From: Cryptomeria japonica
Taxonomy: Eukaryota > Streptophyta > Pinopsida > Cupressales > Cupressaceae
Reading direction: 5' to 3'
Length of the DNA stretch: 64,000 nucleotides
Assembly (NCBI RefSeq): GCF_030272615.1
Contig: NC_081410.1
Coordinates: 226,537,415 to 226,601,414, forward strand
Shown one piece after another: positions 35,929-46,939 of the stretch. The position numbers and the translations under genes were made by a program. The notes under the pieces are model-generated. The model was not told the DNA's origin. It searched no databases and saw nothing but the letters and a program-made list of their open reading frames with translations. Positions within the stretch are counted from its first letter, which is position 1. Each line of letters opens with the position of its first letter.

Positions 35929-37026
35929 CTTTGAATTAATGTGCGAGAAGCGTGTTGGTTCAAAGAATATGTGATGTCTAGGAGATGTCAGTTCTGAACT
36001 TGATTGATCACGAACCAGATAAAGAGCAAGGTGTTTAGCTTGATTTGAAGCGATGAAGTTGAACAAAGTCTGATTAAAGCGATACCGATCCCGAACTTGA
36101 TTGAACTAAGAATGATAGAGAGCAAAGATACCAAACTTGAACTTGATTGATCAAGAAGCGATTCTTACTAATCTAGAACTTGATTGAACTAGACACAACG
36201 AGCGAAGATAAAATCTATCTTGAACTTGATGGATCAAGATATGATGAGCGAAGATAAACTGTCCAGCTGGATTCGATGCAATGAAATTGAACATCTACTT
36301 AGATTGAGTGTGTGATCGAAGATACTCTTTAAACCCTTGATTGAGTTTAAATGAATAATCAGCTTGATGAAAAGCGATGAAACTGGTTAACGTTAAGAGA
36401 TTGATTCAAATGAAGGCAAATATTAGCTTGATATGAAGCGATGAAACTGATATGCCCCTAGCGATTGAATTTGATTCAAATGAATGAGAGATCTCAACTT
36501 GATATAAAGTGATGAAGTTGAGATGCCCCTTAGAAATAAGAATTTTGTTTGATTTTCTTTAGTTGAAAAGATTGTTGCTTGACTTTTGATGAAGATTTAA
36601 AAAATTTCTTGACTTTGAAGATGTGAGGTCATAAGGTCATGAGTATGCCCCCTCGGGAGTGAAATCGAAAGATAGTGAGGGTACATGATTATAAGCAATT
36701 TTTGACGATGATAAGTTATTTGAGCACAAATGATTCAGAGGAATATTTGAAAATTTAGCATTGATTGATAAGAAATTGAGCGCAAAGTTGTTGTGTAGAA
36801 CAAAGTTGAATTGAGATTCAACATTGATTCATGAGAAATTGAGCGCAATTAGAAGAAAGAATGAGCATTTGATGAAAAGTGCTAAGTGGTCCAAATTTTG
36901 TGAAATTGACTAGAAAAATGATCTCAGATTTCAATTTCGATCCCAAAAATGGAATCAGAATGGGAAAATTAGCTAAGGGTACAATTTTCATGTCCATCAA
37001 AGCAAGTTGAAAAATTAGGGTTTTGG
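35929..37026 (-). mobile_element. E2 3' non-coding region with degenerate repeats
   Basis: Begins with the purine tract on the minus strand (AATTCAAAGAGGGGCAAA). From about 35990 to 36500 it is built of loose repeats such as GAACTTGATTGA, AGCTTGAT[TA]TGAAGCGATGAA and GAGCGAAGATA. Small purine/pyrimidine tracts (TATGCCCC) recur at about 36450, 36520 and 36645. No gene. Confidence 0.6.
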
Positions 37027-37027
37027 C

Positions 37028-37648
37028 TATATATGGGTTAAAAGTGTCATTTTCAATTCATTTTAACCTCCCAAGTTTGAAAATTCAAAAAGCCTTATGC
37101 GAAGAAAAATGGTGGTTCCCACTCATGAGCATCGATTCAAGCTCTAGAGATGACATAATCAACCCTGGAACTATGAGCCAACAATAAGTGATCGATCTTA
37201 AGCCTCTTTATGTTCTCAATTTTGATTTTTTTTGTTGATTTTTCAAGTTTTTGACACGTTGAAGTCGGGTTTTCACATTTTTTCGTGCGAGACAGGATCT
37301 TGTCTCGTACGAAAAACTGTTAAATTTTATTTTGTCATTTAGGGTCAATAGTTTTGTCATACGACACCTACCCTTCTATCGTACGACAACATTCATAAGA
37401 GACCATTTTTTCATCCAAAGTCTATTCTTGTGTCGTATGGGGATCTTTTGTCGTACGGAGCCCAATCCTAAACCGCATGAGTTTTTGCCCTTCTGTTTTT
37501 TGTCATTTGGGAAACAGTGAGCATTTTTGAAGGTCCAAACTTGAAATTTTGACTTGGCAATTAATGTAGTTGAATTTGCGTGATGTTTTACTTCTCTTGT
37601 AGTCTTATTTGGAATGTTTTCTAATACTCTGTTGTTTGATTTTTGTAG
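37028..37648 (+). promoter_or_regulatory. promoter-like leader and intron of the E2 antisense PMD gene
   Basis: TATATAT (37028-37034) in the context GGGTTTTGGCTATATATGGG, followed by GTGTCATTTT. A hairpin lies at 37279-37316. A polypyrimidine stretch and GATTTTTGTAG ending at 37648 look like a 3' splice site directly before PMD coding sequence. The same order occurs in E1. This is an inference from sequence only; the 5' splice site is not identified. Confidence 0.4.
37279..37316. other. 16-bp stem hairpin
   Basis: TTTTTCGTGCGAGACA and TGTCTCGTACGAAAAA are inverted copies with one G-T type mismatch, separated by a six-base loop GGATCT. Related CGTACGAC and GTCGTACGG motifs recur at about 37380 and 37450. 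Confidence 0.85.
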
Positions 37649-38851
37649 GTTCGATTGCCTCATGTTCTTTTCAGATGTGTGTATCCACCCACGATGACAT
37701 TAGTTTGACAATTGTCAAATGTTGAGAAGACACATATTGATTTGTGTGGTTTCACCCACCTTCTTGGTTTATCAGATATCCATGTGAATCACAAAATGCT
37801 CACAACATTAGTTGAGAGATTTCATTCTGAGCATAACGCCTTCCACTTGCCAGTTGGGGAGATGACCATCACTCCTAAGGACTTTTACAAGATTCTCCAT
37901 GTCCCTTTTGTTGGGGGTATGGTAGATTATGATGCAACACATCTTCTTGGATTACAGGTTGTCGGACGTGTATTCAAGGATCTAGATATCTTGACATGGT
38001 CTATTAGTTGGGACATTATGATGAGAAGGTATAGTGAGGAGTTTTCTTTGGCTTGTGTCCTAGTAGGTTTTATCGGCTGCTTTCTGATGCCAGATAGGGG
38101 ACAAAAGGGATTCCTTTGTGGATGGGGCAGGATGCTAGAGAGATTTATCTAGACCCCTCAGAGACTAGGTTGGGGCTCTTGTATATTAGCACACATGTAT
38201 CGTGAGATGCATGAGATCGTCTTCCGAGAGGGGAAGAGTATGGCTGTAGGAGTCTTGATTTTATAGGCACGGGCCTGGGAGAACCTCCCAGTTTGTAGGT
38301 TGATTGTAAATGATGACAAGGAGCCTAGTCAGCCGATTGTATATAGGTATTCTGGATATGTTACTCAGTCCCATCTGGGCAAGATAGATTTTTGGAGATG
38401 AAAGCTAGATGATTTGATAGTCATGGTATGGAGACCTTACAGGGGCTTAGAGCCATGGGATTACTAGAGGATTGTACGCAGAGACCTATTTGTTATGCAC
38501 CCACTCATTTGTAGATCACAGACTGTGGTGGAGCGATTCATGGTATCTCGAGTGATGAGGTAGTATGGTAGGCCTTAGGGGATCTCGTAGGAATTCACAA
38601 TGTACATGAGATATGTTGATGAGGAGAGGTGGGGATGGGCACCGAGGTTATCTTATGCCTTGAGTATGTAGGAGTTGACTGGATTGCAAGGAATCTAGCG
38701 GGACTACATGGGTGATATTGTAGATGCGGGGGTATTGCCCCAATACAGGGATTGGTTTCAGCAGCATCCATTCCCTAGATTTTCTAATCTGGCAGAGCAG
38801 GCACCTCGTATTGAGGAGGTTGAGGATGATGCCCCGCATAGGGGCAGGGAC
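37649..38851 (+). pseudogene. plant mobile domain (PMD) gene, antisense in E2
   Basis: A single frame of about 380 codons from 37712 to the copia insertion at 38852. Segments include GFTHLLGLSDIHVNHKMLTT, LPVGEMTITPKDFYKIL, WGSCILAHMYREMHEIV and DYMGDIVDAG, in the order expected for the PMD family. PMD proteins of the host (MAIN, MAIL1) act in the nucleus in genome stability and TE silencing; the role of element-borne copies is unknown. Nine in-frame stops (38150, 38264, 38399, 38465, 38561, 38576, 38588, 38669, 38696) and no frameshift: eight TAG and one TGA, suiting CAG, TGG and CGA precursors. The open part is 37712-38149. The true start may be an upstream exon. Confidence 0.8.
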
Positions 38852-39918
38852 TGTTAGGTCCCAAAGACAACTGAGAGGGGGGGGGGTGAATCAGTTGTCA
38901 AATAAATTCAAACCAAAAATAACTTAACCAACTTTAATGCTTAATACCAGAAACCAGACTTTTATGTTGGTAGATAGTTTTAATAGTTAATTGTAGTACC
39001 GATAAAGATTAATGCATGAAACAGAAAGACAATAACATCCACAACACATAACACCAATATTTGTACGTGGAAAACCTGTAAGGGGAAAAACCACAGTGGG
39101 AAACCTTACCCACAATCAGATGATACTACTATAGATAGTATGTTTATACAAATGGGGTCTGCACATGCAGAAAGGCCAAGTGCCTAGAGCTCACTATTCA
39201 AACACAAATAGGAGTAACACTGACTACAATTGGATGTTTAAGTCCAATAAGAATGTACTGCTCAAAATAGCATCTTTTTATGTTGGATTCAGTACCGGTG
39301 TAGTTTTGATTGTCTTTACAAATACCTTGATTCACCTTCAAATGATTTCTGCGTGTATAGCTCTCTTATTCTCGCATATACCTTCTTACAATTCCTTATC
39401 CTTATCGCATATCGATCTTACAAATAAGATCTTACATATATACCATAACCTAAGACCAATTTTAGTAGGTCCTCTCTAAAAGATATTACAATAAAATCAT
39501 TTTACAAGTAAATCAATAACCGATGCAATAACGATTCAACATGTTGGATTAATGCATTTACAACAATAATAAATCATTTCCAAGGTGTGTCGTGTTGATC
39601 TGAAATAGATAAGCCTACCAGTGCTTATCCTGGACTTATTTGTCGGTAACAACAAATATGCAAACACGATTATACCAATGAACAAATCTCTAAGACAAAG
39701 TGTCCAAATGATGTCTTCAACACAACTAGGTATTTTCCATATCATTCCAAGTGCTAGTGAACATTATATCCTACCGGTGTACCAGATACCAGTGACTGTG
39801 CATAAGTCACTTGCTTGCCGGTGAACATTGTCGATTCTTCAAAGTGTCAGAATGGTTAAGTGTTAATAGGTGTTGACATCAATGACAAAACCATATCAAA
39901 ATAACCAAAATACCAACA
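38852..39918 (-). repeat. 3' LTR of minus-strand copia element C
   Basis: TGTTAGGTCCC...ATACCAACA, close to the solo LTR 23294-24350. On the right, ATCTCCCAAAATC is the reverse of a copia purine tract (GATTTTGGGAGAT), so this is a 3' LTR and the element body lies to the right. The expected target duplication GGGAC (38847-38851) has its partner outside the window. Confidence 0.85.
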
Positions 39919-39971
39919 ATCTCCCAAAATCAAAATTCAAATATAGAGAGTAATCAATCTCAAAGTAACAA
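39919..39971 (-). mobile_element. 3' internal scrap of copia C
   Basis: 53 bases including the polypurine tract, then cut by chromovirus G at 39972. The last five bases AACAA are the expected target duplication for G. Confidence 0.75.
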
Positions 39972-40689
39972 TGTCATGCCCAAGATTTAGGGCAAGAACA
40001 GGATAATTATTATTTTTTTAAATAACAACTATATAACAAAAAGTTCGCTAACACGACATGCACTAACATGTTTTGTCAAAACTATCTTCGAGCTAACTCT
40101 GATATTAAATCAAGTAACGAAATTAATTTAAAATTTATTTGCAGAATACTAAACAATTTAATTTATTCTCTCATAAAACCTAGTCAATAGATTAATTAAA
40201 TCAAACTCATTAAAAATAGTAGATGAAGATAAAATTAATCTCCAATAACCAATACTTGTATTTTTCCCTAGGAAACTAATTAATTTAGTCCTAACTCTTA
40301 GATCATAAAAGTCTTCCTATTAAGTGTAAATATTTCCCAATAGCCAAATTAACCTTACCCAACTTAATATAAAGTTCTATTAAATTTCAAACAAAACAAT
40401 TTCATATCTTAAACATAACCCCATATGTTTTTTTTTTTTTTTAAAAAAACAAATATAATTTATAACCACATATTAAAATAATCAATCCAAAAATTGTCTT
40501 ACTCTCTTATATTTTCAAACTCGTTATGTATTGGTATATATATATATATTATATTATATTAATTCCCACTTCATTAGACAAATCTCCATGCAAACCCTAA
40601 ACTTAAAATACATTATAAAATAAATCTCTCTATACTCTTTTTTTAATTTCTTTATTATCCCTTTTTACCCTAACTCTAACCGAGCTAGG

Positions 40690-40697
40690 GTTTTATA
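40690..40697 (-). promoter_or_regulatory. putative TATA box of G LTR
   Basis: TATAAAAC on the minus strand, followed by CCTAGCTCGG. Same in the 5' LTR at 52660-52667. The GC-rich island lies just upstream in the direction of transcription. Confidence 0.5.
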
Positions 40698-40727
40698 TTT
40701 TTTTATGCACATTGTTTTTTTTTTCAG

Positions 40728-40975
40728 GGCCGAATGGAGGTTGTTAAGGGGCGGCCATGGCGGTTGGGCGGAGGGGTCGCCACCAGTGGGATGACCCACT
40801 GTGGGGGTTGCGACCCACACAGTGGCCTTGGCCGCTGTGTGTGTCATGGCTCGCACAGTGGCTGCGGCCACTGGTGCGGAGCGCGGCCCACATAGAGGTT
40901 GCGGCCTCTGTGAGGGACGCGACCCGCACAGGGACTGCGTGCCCTGCGCGGCCGAGGCCCACCCTTTCCCTTTGC
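40728..40975. promoter_or_regulatory. GC-rich palindromic island in G 3' LTR
   Basis: About 250 bases of high GC in an AT-rich LTR, composed of short inverted repeats: AGTGGC-TGCG-GCCACT, CACAGTGGCCTTGGCCGCTGTG and AGAGGTTGCGGCCTCT. Conserved, with changes, in the other LTR (52690-52940). It ends about 30 bases upstream of the TATA box on the minus strand. ORFs here on both strands are compositional. Confidence 0.6.
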
Positions 40976-40979
40976 TCTA

Positions 40980-41310
40980 TATTTTTTTTTGTTTTTTTAT
41001 TTATATATATATTTTTTTAAAATATAATGTGTGTATATATATATATATATTCTTTTTTTTTGTGTTGCAAGTAGGTATAAATATATTTATATATATAATT
41101 TTTTATATATAGATATACATTTTTATATGTATATAATCATATATATATATATATTTGTATATATATATATATTTGAATATATATATATATTTATATATAT
41201 ATACACATTTATTTCGCAGGTAAATTTATGATATATTTTATATGTATGTATATATAAGTATATACATGTAATCTGCATGTATATGATGATATATATTTAT
41301 ATATAACTAT
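40980..41310. repeat. TA-rich microsatellite block
   Basis: Interrupted (TA)n and T-runs. The counterpart is 52970-53270 with different repeat numbers. It explains the Tyr/Ile-rich ORF at 41031-41231, which is not a gene. Confidence 0.9.
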
Positions 41311-43961
41311 AGTAATTAGTTTTTTATTTTTTTCTTATAAAACAGAATTTATGAAAGATCCTGATTTCGATTACAGCAAAAGTAAAGTAATAAATCTGTT
41401 TACTGTAAATATTATTTTCTGTAAATGAATAATGCCAGTGTTTAACAAAAATACCTAACTTCAACTTTATCAAGGAATAAGTTTAACAAATTTTCCAGCA
41501 ACCTAATAATTACAAATTTTATTTAAATGAAACTATAATAGGTTAAGATCTTTATTTCCTGCATTTATTAAATTGGCAGGCTTGCAAAAATCTACAGCAA
41601 CTACTTAAATAACAAAGATGTATTTTCTGTAATGAAATAAATAACAGAAGTAACTAATCCTAAAACAACATCTATATTAAATAAAGAATTCCTTAACTTA
41701 AACTATAGAAATGATTATGATAATTTTAGATTTTATTTTCTGCATTTAAAATGAAATCACAGATAAAGAAAGATCATAGATTTAATTAAAATACTTTTTT
41801 ACATTTCCATGTAAGATCCTCAGTGCTTTTATATTTCAACCCTTGCATGCATGCAAAAATCAATTCTATTTCTTTTCTAGTAAATAAGAGAATAAATTTA
41901 ACTCATTTCCTTTCAAGAAATATTAAATACTCTACAAGATTTAACCTTAATTCTAGAACAAGAACTTAGAATAAACCATTTAGCTTTCTGCAAAATAACA
42001 TGATATTTTCTGCATAATAATTAACATATCTTCAAGTCTTTATTCCTATTTTACAAATAGCCTCTCATTTCAAACAAGAGAGGACTTTTTAAAAACAAGT
42101 AATAAATACATTTGTAACTTTTTTTTTCCTTTAAAATCAACATCTTCTGCCATAACTGCATGCATTTGATATTCCTTCTAATTTCCTGCAAATGAATCAA
42201 ATCTATGACTATGGAGTGCTCAACTCCCAGCCTAGGCTAACTGGTAGCCACCCCCGAGCTCGGAGAACCAAGCCCTAGATGAGAAACAAACATGCAAGCT
42301 CACAAGACAGAATACACACAAATTCAAACACACTCCCAACCCGGCTTCACTGCACCACACCATGGTGATGACCTTTTTAAGGGTGGTAGTGGACCAAATA
42401 CCTTGAGGAGAACTGCAAGTATGGAAAAAAAACATGTAGCCACCTCATGGCAAACCAAATACATCAAGAATAGGAACCCCTTATTCCTTATGCCCCCCAA
42501 GACATTCATGCCTTATTTCTCTCCTTATGACCCCCATTGCACAAACAAGCCATGCAGCAAGGGTTACACAAAATCCCTTGTGATCGCTCTCATAACGAGA
42601 GTCTCTCACTCGAGGGCTGTCACTTCTACCACCCACAAGATCCTCCTCTCTCCCAAGAGTAAGAGGTCTTGATGACTCCCCAAAAAACATACAATATATA
42701 ACACAAAATACCAAATAAAATTTCCAAAAGAACATGCACGGAAGCAAATCTTTTACACCAACATTACTTTCAAACACATGCAATAATAAAGCCATTTTAA
42801 GAAGAATGCAACCAACCTTAATCTGCCGAAAGGTAGGTTAGTTTTGTTGAGGATGAGCAGCCCAATTCCACGGTTCTTCTCCTTCTACGCTTAGCCAAAA
42901 TTCTCTATTCAAAATCTAGTCTATTCTTTTAAAAAATTCTCTTATCTCCAAAAATGGAGAGTGGGTGATTACCCACAAATTTTCTAATTCTTGCTTAAGA
43001 AGCCCTTTGTGAGAGTTCTCACAAGTTTCTAAAAACTAAAGAGGAAGGTAAGGTAGAATGGGAAAGGGAACTCATTCGAAAAGGAAGGTTTACAACTAGG
43101 TTCAAATTTTCTAATTTCAATTTTCGCACAACTTAGAAAAGTCAATTTTTAGGGTGTCTAAAAAGTCACATGGGAGTATAAACTTGCCTTAAATTACCCC
43201 TAACCCTTAGGTATACCTTATGGGCTTTAGGAAACCCTATTAAACTACCCCTAGGTGTCCATTTAACCCTTTTTTAACCCCTCTAAAGTTTATTTTTTGG
43301 TCAAACCTATGTTGACCATCCCAAAGATTCTTTACCCAAGGCATTTATGACATCACGTTACATTAATTGAAAAAGCTATAGTTAAACAATTCCCACCAAG
43401 AGACAAATTTAAAAATTCAAACATAAATCCACACGTGTCAAGTGACACAAAGAAAATACTTTTACAAATTAATACATGAAATCGTCTCTTGTGGATTTTA
43501 CATAAATCAATTAAATAACACTTAACACACATACATCATTTACTATTACGAATAAAATACAACACAAACGGGGTGTTGTCTCTCCAAATAGACAAACCCT
43601 GGCTTTACGAACATACATAGGTCTAGGTTTGGTTCTCCATAATATTTCCATGGTCACATGGATAACTTCCTGTGCATCTCAATTTACACATTAGTAACTT
43701 TCAAATAACCACATATAATATAAATCACAGGAATAATAATACATATCATCACTTGCATACAATTTACATCTGAACAATTTAATACACCTTTTATCCAAGC
43801 AATTTTACATAAGCAATTCATCCTAATTCTCATAATGTTGATCCACACTTAAACATACATCATAATTCTATTATCATAGTAAAGTCCTGCAAATTCAATA
43901 ACGACATTTATCACCGCAAATTCATCTTATTCAAAAATCATGTAGTGTTCTATATCATAAA

Positions 43962-44411
43962 TGTTGGTGTAAATTAATATTCATTTTGGATATTATTACA
44001 CTTACTTAAGTTTACTTAAGAAATGCATTTCATAGTAGTTTGGGTATGAGACACTTGGGTGTTTGTGCCACATTGGGATAGTGTGTGTAGGAGAAATTCC
44101 ACCTTTTATGGTGTTGATCTTGTTGTTACACTCTACATTCAGTGGGTGATCCACCTCATGTGGACTATTATATTATTTCTCCTACCTACCCACACCTATT
44201 TCCTACCTACCCTTGTTTCTTATTGAGCCACATGTCATGTTTGTGTGCTCACATATCCCTAGCCTTGCCTGTATAAGCAAGCTCATCTACATTGTATGTA
44301 ATTGATATTATTGATCATTTTCTATTGATGAGAATACAGTTTATTATTGTCCTATATTGTGTCTCTATTTTGTACATTTCATTGAGCTGTTGATCTTGGC
44401 AAAATCTCACA
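43962..44411 (+). repeat. 5' LTR of L1
   Basis: TGTTGGTGTAAA...AAATCTCACA, 450 bp. TATA-like GTATAAGCAAG near 44271 (TATATAA in the 3' LTR). Confidence 0.95.
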
Positions 44412-44424
44412 TGGTATCAAAGCT
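44412..44424 (+). other. primer-binding site of L1
   Basis: TGGTATCAAAGCT directly abuts the LTR. It is one base different from the initiator Met tRNA complement. Confidence 0.85.
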
Positions 44425-46303
44425 ATTAGAGTGCCATTGGTTTGCCAATTGAGAGAATTTTGGGGTTTGCATTTTGGAGCTTTCTATTGCAGGTTATTAT
44501 TGGAGCTTGTTGGATCAGAGCTGAGGTCATCATTGGATTGAGGAGGTTCGAGAAAGTAAGAATCGCCTTTTATTTTGTCCAAATCCAACATCTGAGGCCA
44601 AATCTAGAGTCGTTTGAAAGTGGAGGGTGGTGACTTGTCCTGTTAGCGATCTGCAATTTTGGAGCATTTTTGGTCAAATCCGTCATTGCCATTGCGCTCA
44701 AAAGGCCCAAAGACCCCAAGATCAACTATCAATTTGTCGAAATCGGCCTCCATTACCCCGAGTTGAAAAAATCTCCCCTCCCAGCCCGTCGTACGGACTT
44801 GCAGGTACAGGTCTGAAAATATTTTTTTAATTTTTCCGTTTTTTATTATTTTCGAAAATTTGAAAAATAAAAAATAAAAAAATTAAATAATTTGGGGGGG
44901 GGGGGGCTCTTTATTGGCCCACAGGCCACTTGCGGCTTGCAGGTGTACCTGCAGGTACCGCAGGCAACCTGCAGCCTGCAGGTGTACCTGTGGTGACTGC
45001 AGGCCACCTGCGGCCCCGCAGGCCCTGCAGTACCGCAGGGTACCTGCGGGTCCTGCAGACAACCTGCAGCCCACAGGTAGTCCCTGCGTGTATCGTAGGC
45101 TACCTACGGGTAGATTTTTTTTAATTTTTTTTAAAAATTTTTTTTTTTAATAATTAAAATATAACTTTTTTTCTTATTTATTTTAAATAAGTTTTTTTAA
45201 TAATTAAAAAAATAAAATTTTTAATAAATTTTTTTTTTTCTTTAATAAATTATTATTAAAGTTTTTTTTTAATATAATAAAAAAAAAATGACTCGCCTTT
45301 TTTGTTTTTTCTTTATTTTTTAATAAAGTTTTTTTTGCATAATAATTGTTTTTATTTAGATTTTTAAAATCTTTTAAAAACACAAACATCATTTAATAAG
45401 TCAAATTGGGAACACTTTTTTTCTTGTCACTTCACACCTGTCTTGCAGTGCTTCCAACTGGTAGTCAAGGGGGGGGGGGGGGGGTTGATTTGCTCCTTTA
45501 TATCTCTTGGCCACATCCCAATCGGAGGCTTCTTTTTCTGCAATATTCTACAGGGCTTCTTGGTGGCATCATCTTCATGTTTCCAGATTTGCACTATCAT
45601 GTTGTATGCTCTTGCATGAGCAATGTTGTACTCGCACTATCATAAAGTGCCACACCTCTTTGTATCTTGTCATTGTTGACATATTTGATGTAATCCTCTT
45701 GTATATATAGATTAGAAATATCTTGTGAGACTTGGTGCATGGCTCCAGTTGAGACTTAGATTGTACACATTTGTGCATGGCTCCCGTGAGACTTGGATTG
45801 TATCGGTATTTCTGCTATTTCTGAGTATCCAGATGATGCTCACGGCAGGTTGTCTCCATGCCTGATCTTCTTTTTGTTGCAGCGAGTGATTCATTATCAT
45901 CGACTTGGTACCTGGTTTTGTCACACTTTGACATTATTGGTGCAGCATTGGCTCTCTTTCTTCCTTATGGGGAGGTATTTTGGTCATCATCATTGGACCA
46001 TCTTTGCAGGGGATTCGACATTGAGGGGGGGCTTCATGGTCTCTTCTTCTCTCTTATGGGGGGGACATAGTTTGTTCTTCTCATTCATCATTGAGAGCAT
46101 TGTATGCTTTCATCATCTCTCTTTTGGGGGAGGGTTTTTTCCCATTGGGTTTTTCTCTCTTTCCCCACTTTGTGAGAGTTTTCATTGCATTGGTTTTCAG
46201 GCATTTGCATTTGTACATGGGTACCTAACATGGCCTAGTAGCCGGGACCCATCTTGCATTGCTTAGTTGCATTGTTGACTTGAGTCTTCATTCCCCTAAG
46301 TTG
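44425..46303 (+). other. internal region of L1, no recognised gene
   Basis: Contains a G-run (44894-44907), a GC-rich array rich in CCTGCAGG-type palindromes (44920-45113), poly-T/poly-A tracts (45110-45350), a second G-run (45470-45484) and ORFs such as 45793-46266 (157 codons, hydrophobic, several GGG-rich codons) that match nothing I know. The G-runs flank apparently separate blocks. Confidence 0.6.
44920..45113. repeat. CCTGCAGG-rich palindromic array in L1
   Basis: Irregular units such as CAGGTGTACCTGCAGGTACC and CCTGCGGGTCCTGCAG. Nearly self-complementary, so ORFs appear on both strands. GC-rich within an otherwise AT-rich setting. Confidence 0.75.
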
Positions 46304-46317
46304 CACTTAAGGGGGGG
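46304..46317 (+). other. polypurine tract of L1
   Basis: ACTTAAGGGGGGG directly before the 3' LTR. Confidence 0.85.
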
Positions 46318-46767
46318 TGTTGGTGTAAATAAATATTCATTTTGGATATTATTACACTTACTTAAGTTTACTTAGGAAATGCATTTCATAGTAGTTTGGG
46401 TATGAGACACTTGGGTGTTTGTGCCACATTGGGATACTGTGTGTAGGAGAAATTCCACCTTTTATGGTGTTGATCTTGTTGCTACACTCCACATTCAGTG
46501 GGTGATCCACCTCATGTGGACTATTATATTATTTCTCCTACCTACCCACACCTATTTCCTACCTACCCTTGTTTCTTATTGAGCCACATGTCATGTTTGT
46601 GTGCTCACATATCCCTAGCCTTGCCTATATAAGCAAGCTCATCTACATTGTATGTAATTGATATTATTGATCATTTTCTATTGATGAGAATACAGTTTAT
46701 TCTTGTCCTATATTGTGTCTCTATTTTATACATTTCATTGAGCTCTTGATCTTGACAAAATCTCACA
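46318..46767 (+). repeat. 3' LTR of L1
   Basis: 450 bp, colinear with 43962-44411. TATATAAG at 46626-46633 gives a better TATA box than the 5' LTR. Confidence 0.95.
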
Positions 46768-46772
46768 ATAAA

Positions 46773-46926
46773 GCATATAAATAAATCATCAATATATAGC
46801 AATGTTATCCAAATCATGAAATCATATAATTTATAAATCCATAATGCATAAAAATAAAGCATCCGTAATAGTCTCAATATAAAAAAACCGCTGAAATGTC
46901 AGACTGAGTCGAGGTGGGGCCTCACA
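46773..46926 (-). repeat. 3' LTR of G, proximal end
   Basis: The rest of G's 3' LTR beyond L1. Minus-strand start TGTGAGGCCCCACC at 46926. Confidence 0.88.
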
Positions 46927-46939
46927 CCCTCCCCCTCTA
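46927..46939 (-). other. polypurine tract of G
   Basis: TAGAGGGGGAGGG on the minus strand. The pol stop codon TAG is the first three bases of this tract, so the coding region runs right into it. Confidence 0.85.

Larger units (their letters stand above)
39972..43961 (-). repeat. 3' LTR of G, distal part
   Basis: Plus-strand start TGTCATGCCCAAG, equal to 51867 onward. It contains the putative TATA box (40690-40697), the GC-rich island (40728-40975), TA-rich microsatellites (40980-41310) and a mostly AT-rich remainder. ORFs such as 42292-42672 recur in the second LTR (54245-54625), but only because the LTRs are copies; I see no domain in them. Confidence 0.9.
43962..46767 (+). mobile_element. 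non-autonomous LTR element L1 in G 3' LTR
   Basis: 2806 bp with two 450-bp LTRs, PBS, polypurine tract and exact target duplication ATAAA (43957-43961 and 46768-46772). The internal 1.9 kb has no gag, protease, RT or integrase motif on either strand, so it is non-autonomous (LARD/TRIM-like). About 10 differences between the two LTRs by hand count (about 2%), so younger than most elements here and younger than G. Confidence 0.95.

Noticed and set aside
40757-41112. Overlapping ORFs on both strands in the GC-rich island
   Set aside because: The sequence is nearly self-complementary and codon-neutral; both strands give ORFs as expected from composition.
41031-41231. 66-codon Tyr/Ile-rich ORF
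   Set aside because: It is a translation of the TA microsatellite; the copy at 52970-53270 has different repeat numbers and no matching ORF.
42292-42672. 126-codon ORF also present at 54245-54625
   Set aside because: Repeated only because both lie in the LTRs of element G. No domain, and LTR ORFs of this size are expected by chance.
44883-45150. Ala/Gly/Pro-rich ORFs in L1
   Set aside because: Arise from the CCTGCAGG array on both strands; no conserved start or domain.
45793-46266. 157-codon hydrophobic ORF in L1
   Set aside because: No recognisable motif, runs of Gly/Phe from G- and T-rich DNA. Kept only as part of the L1 interior.
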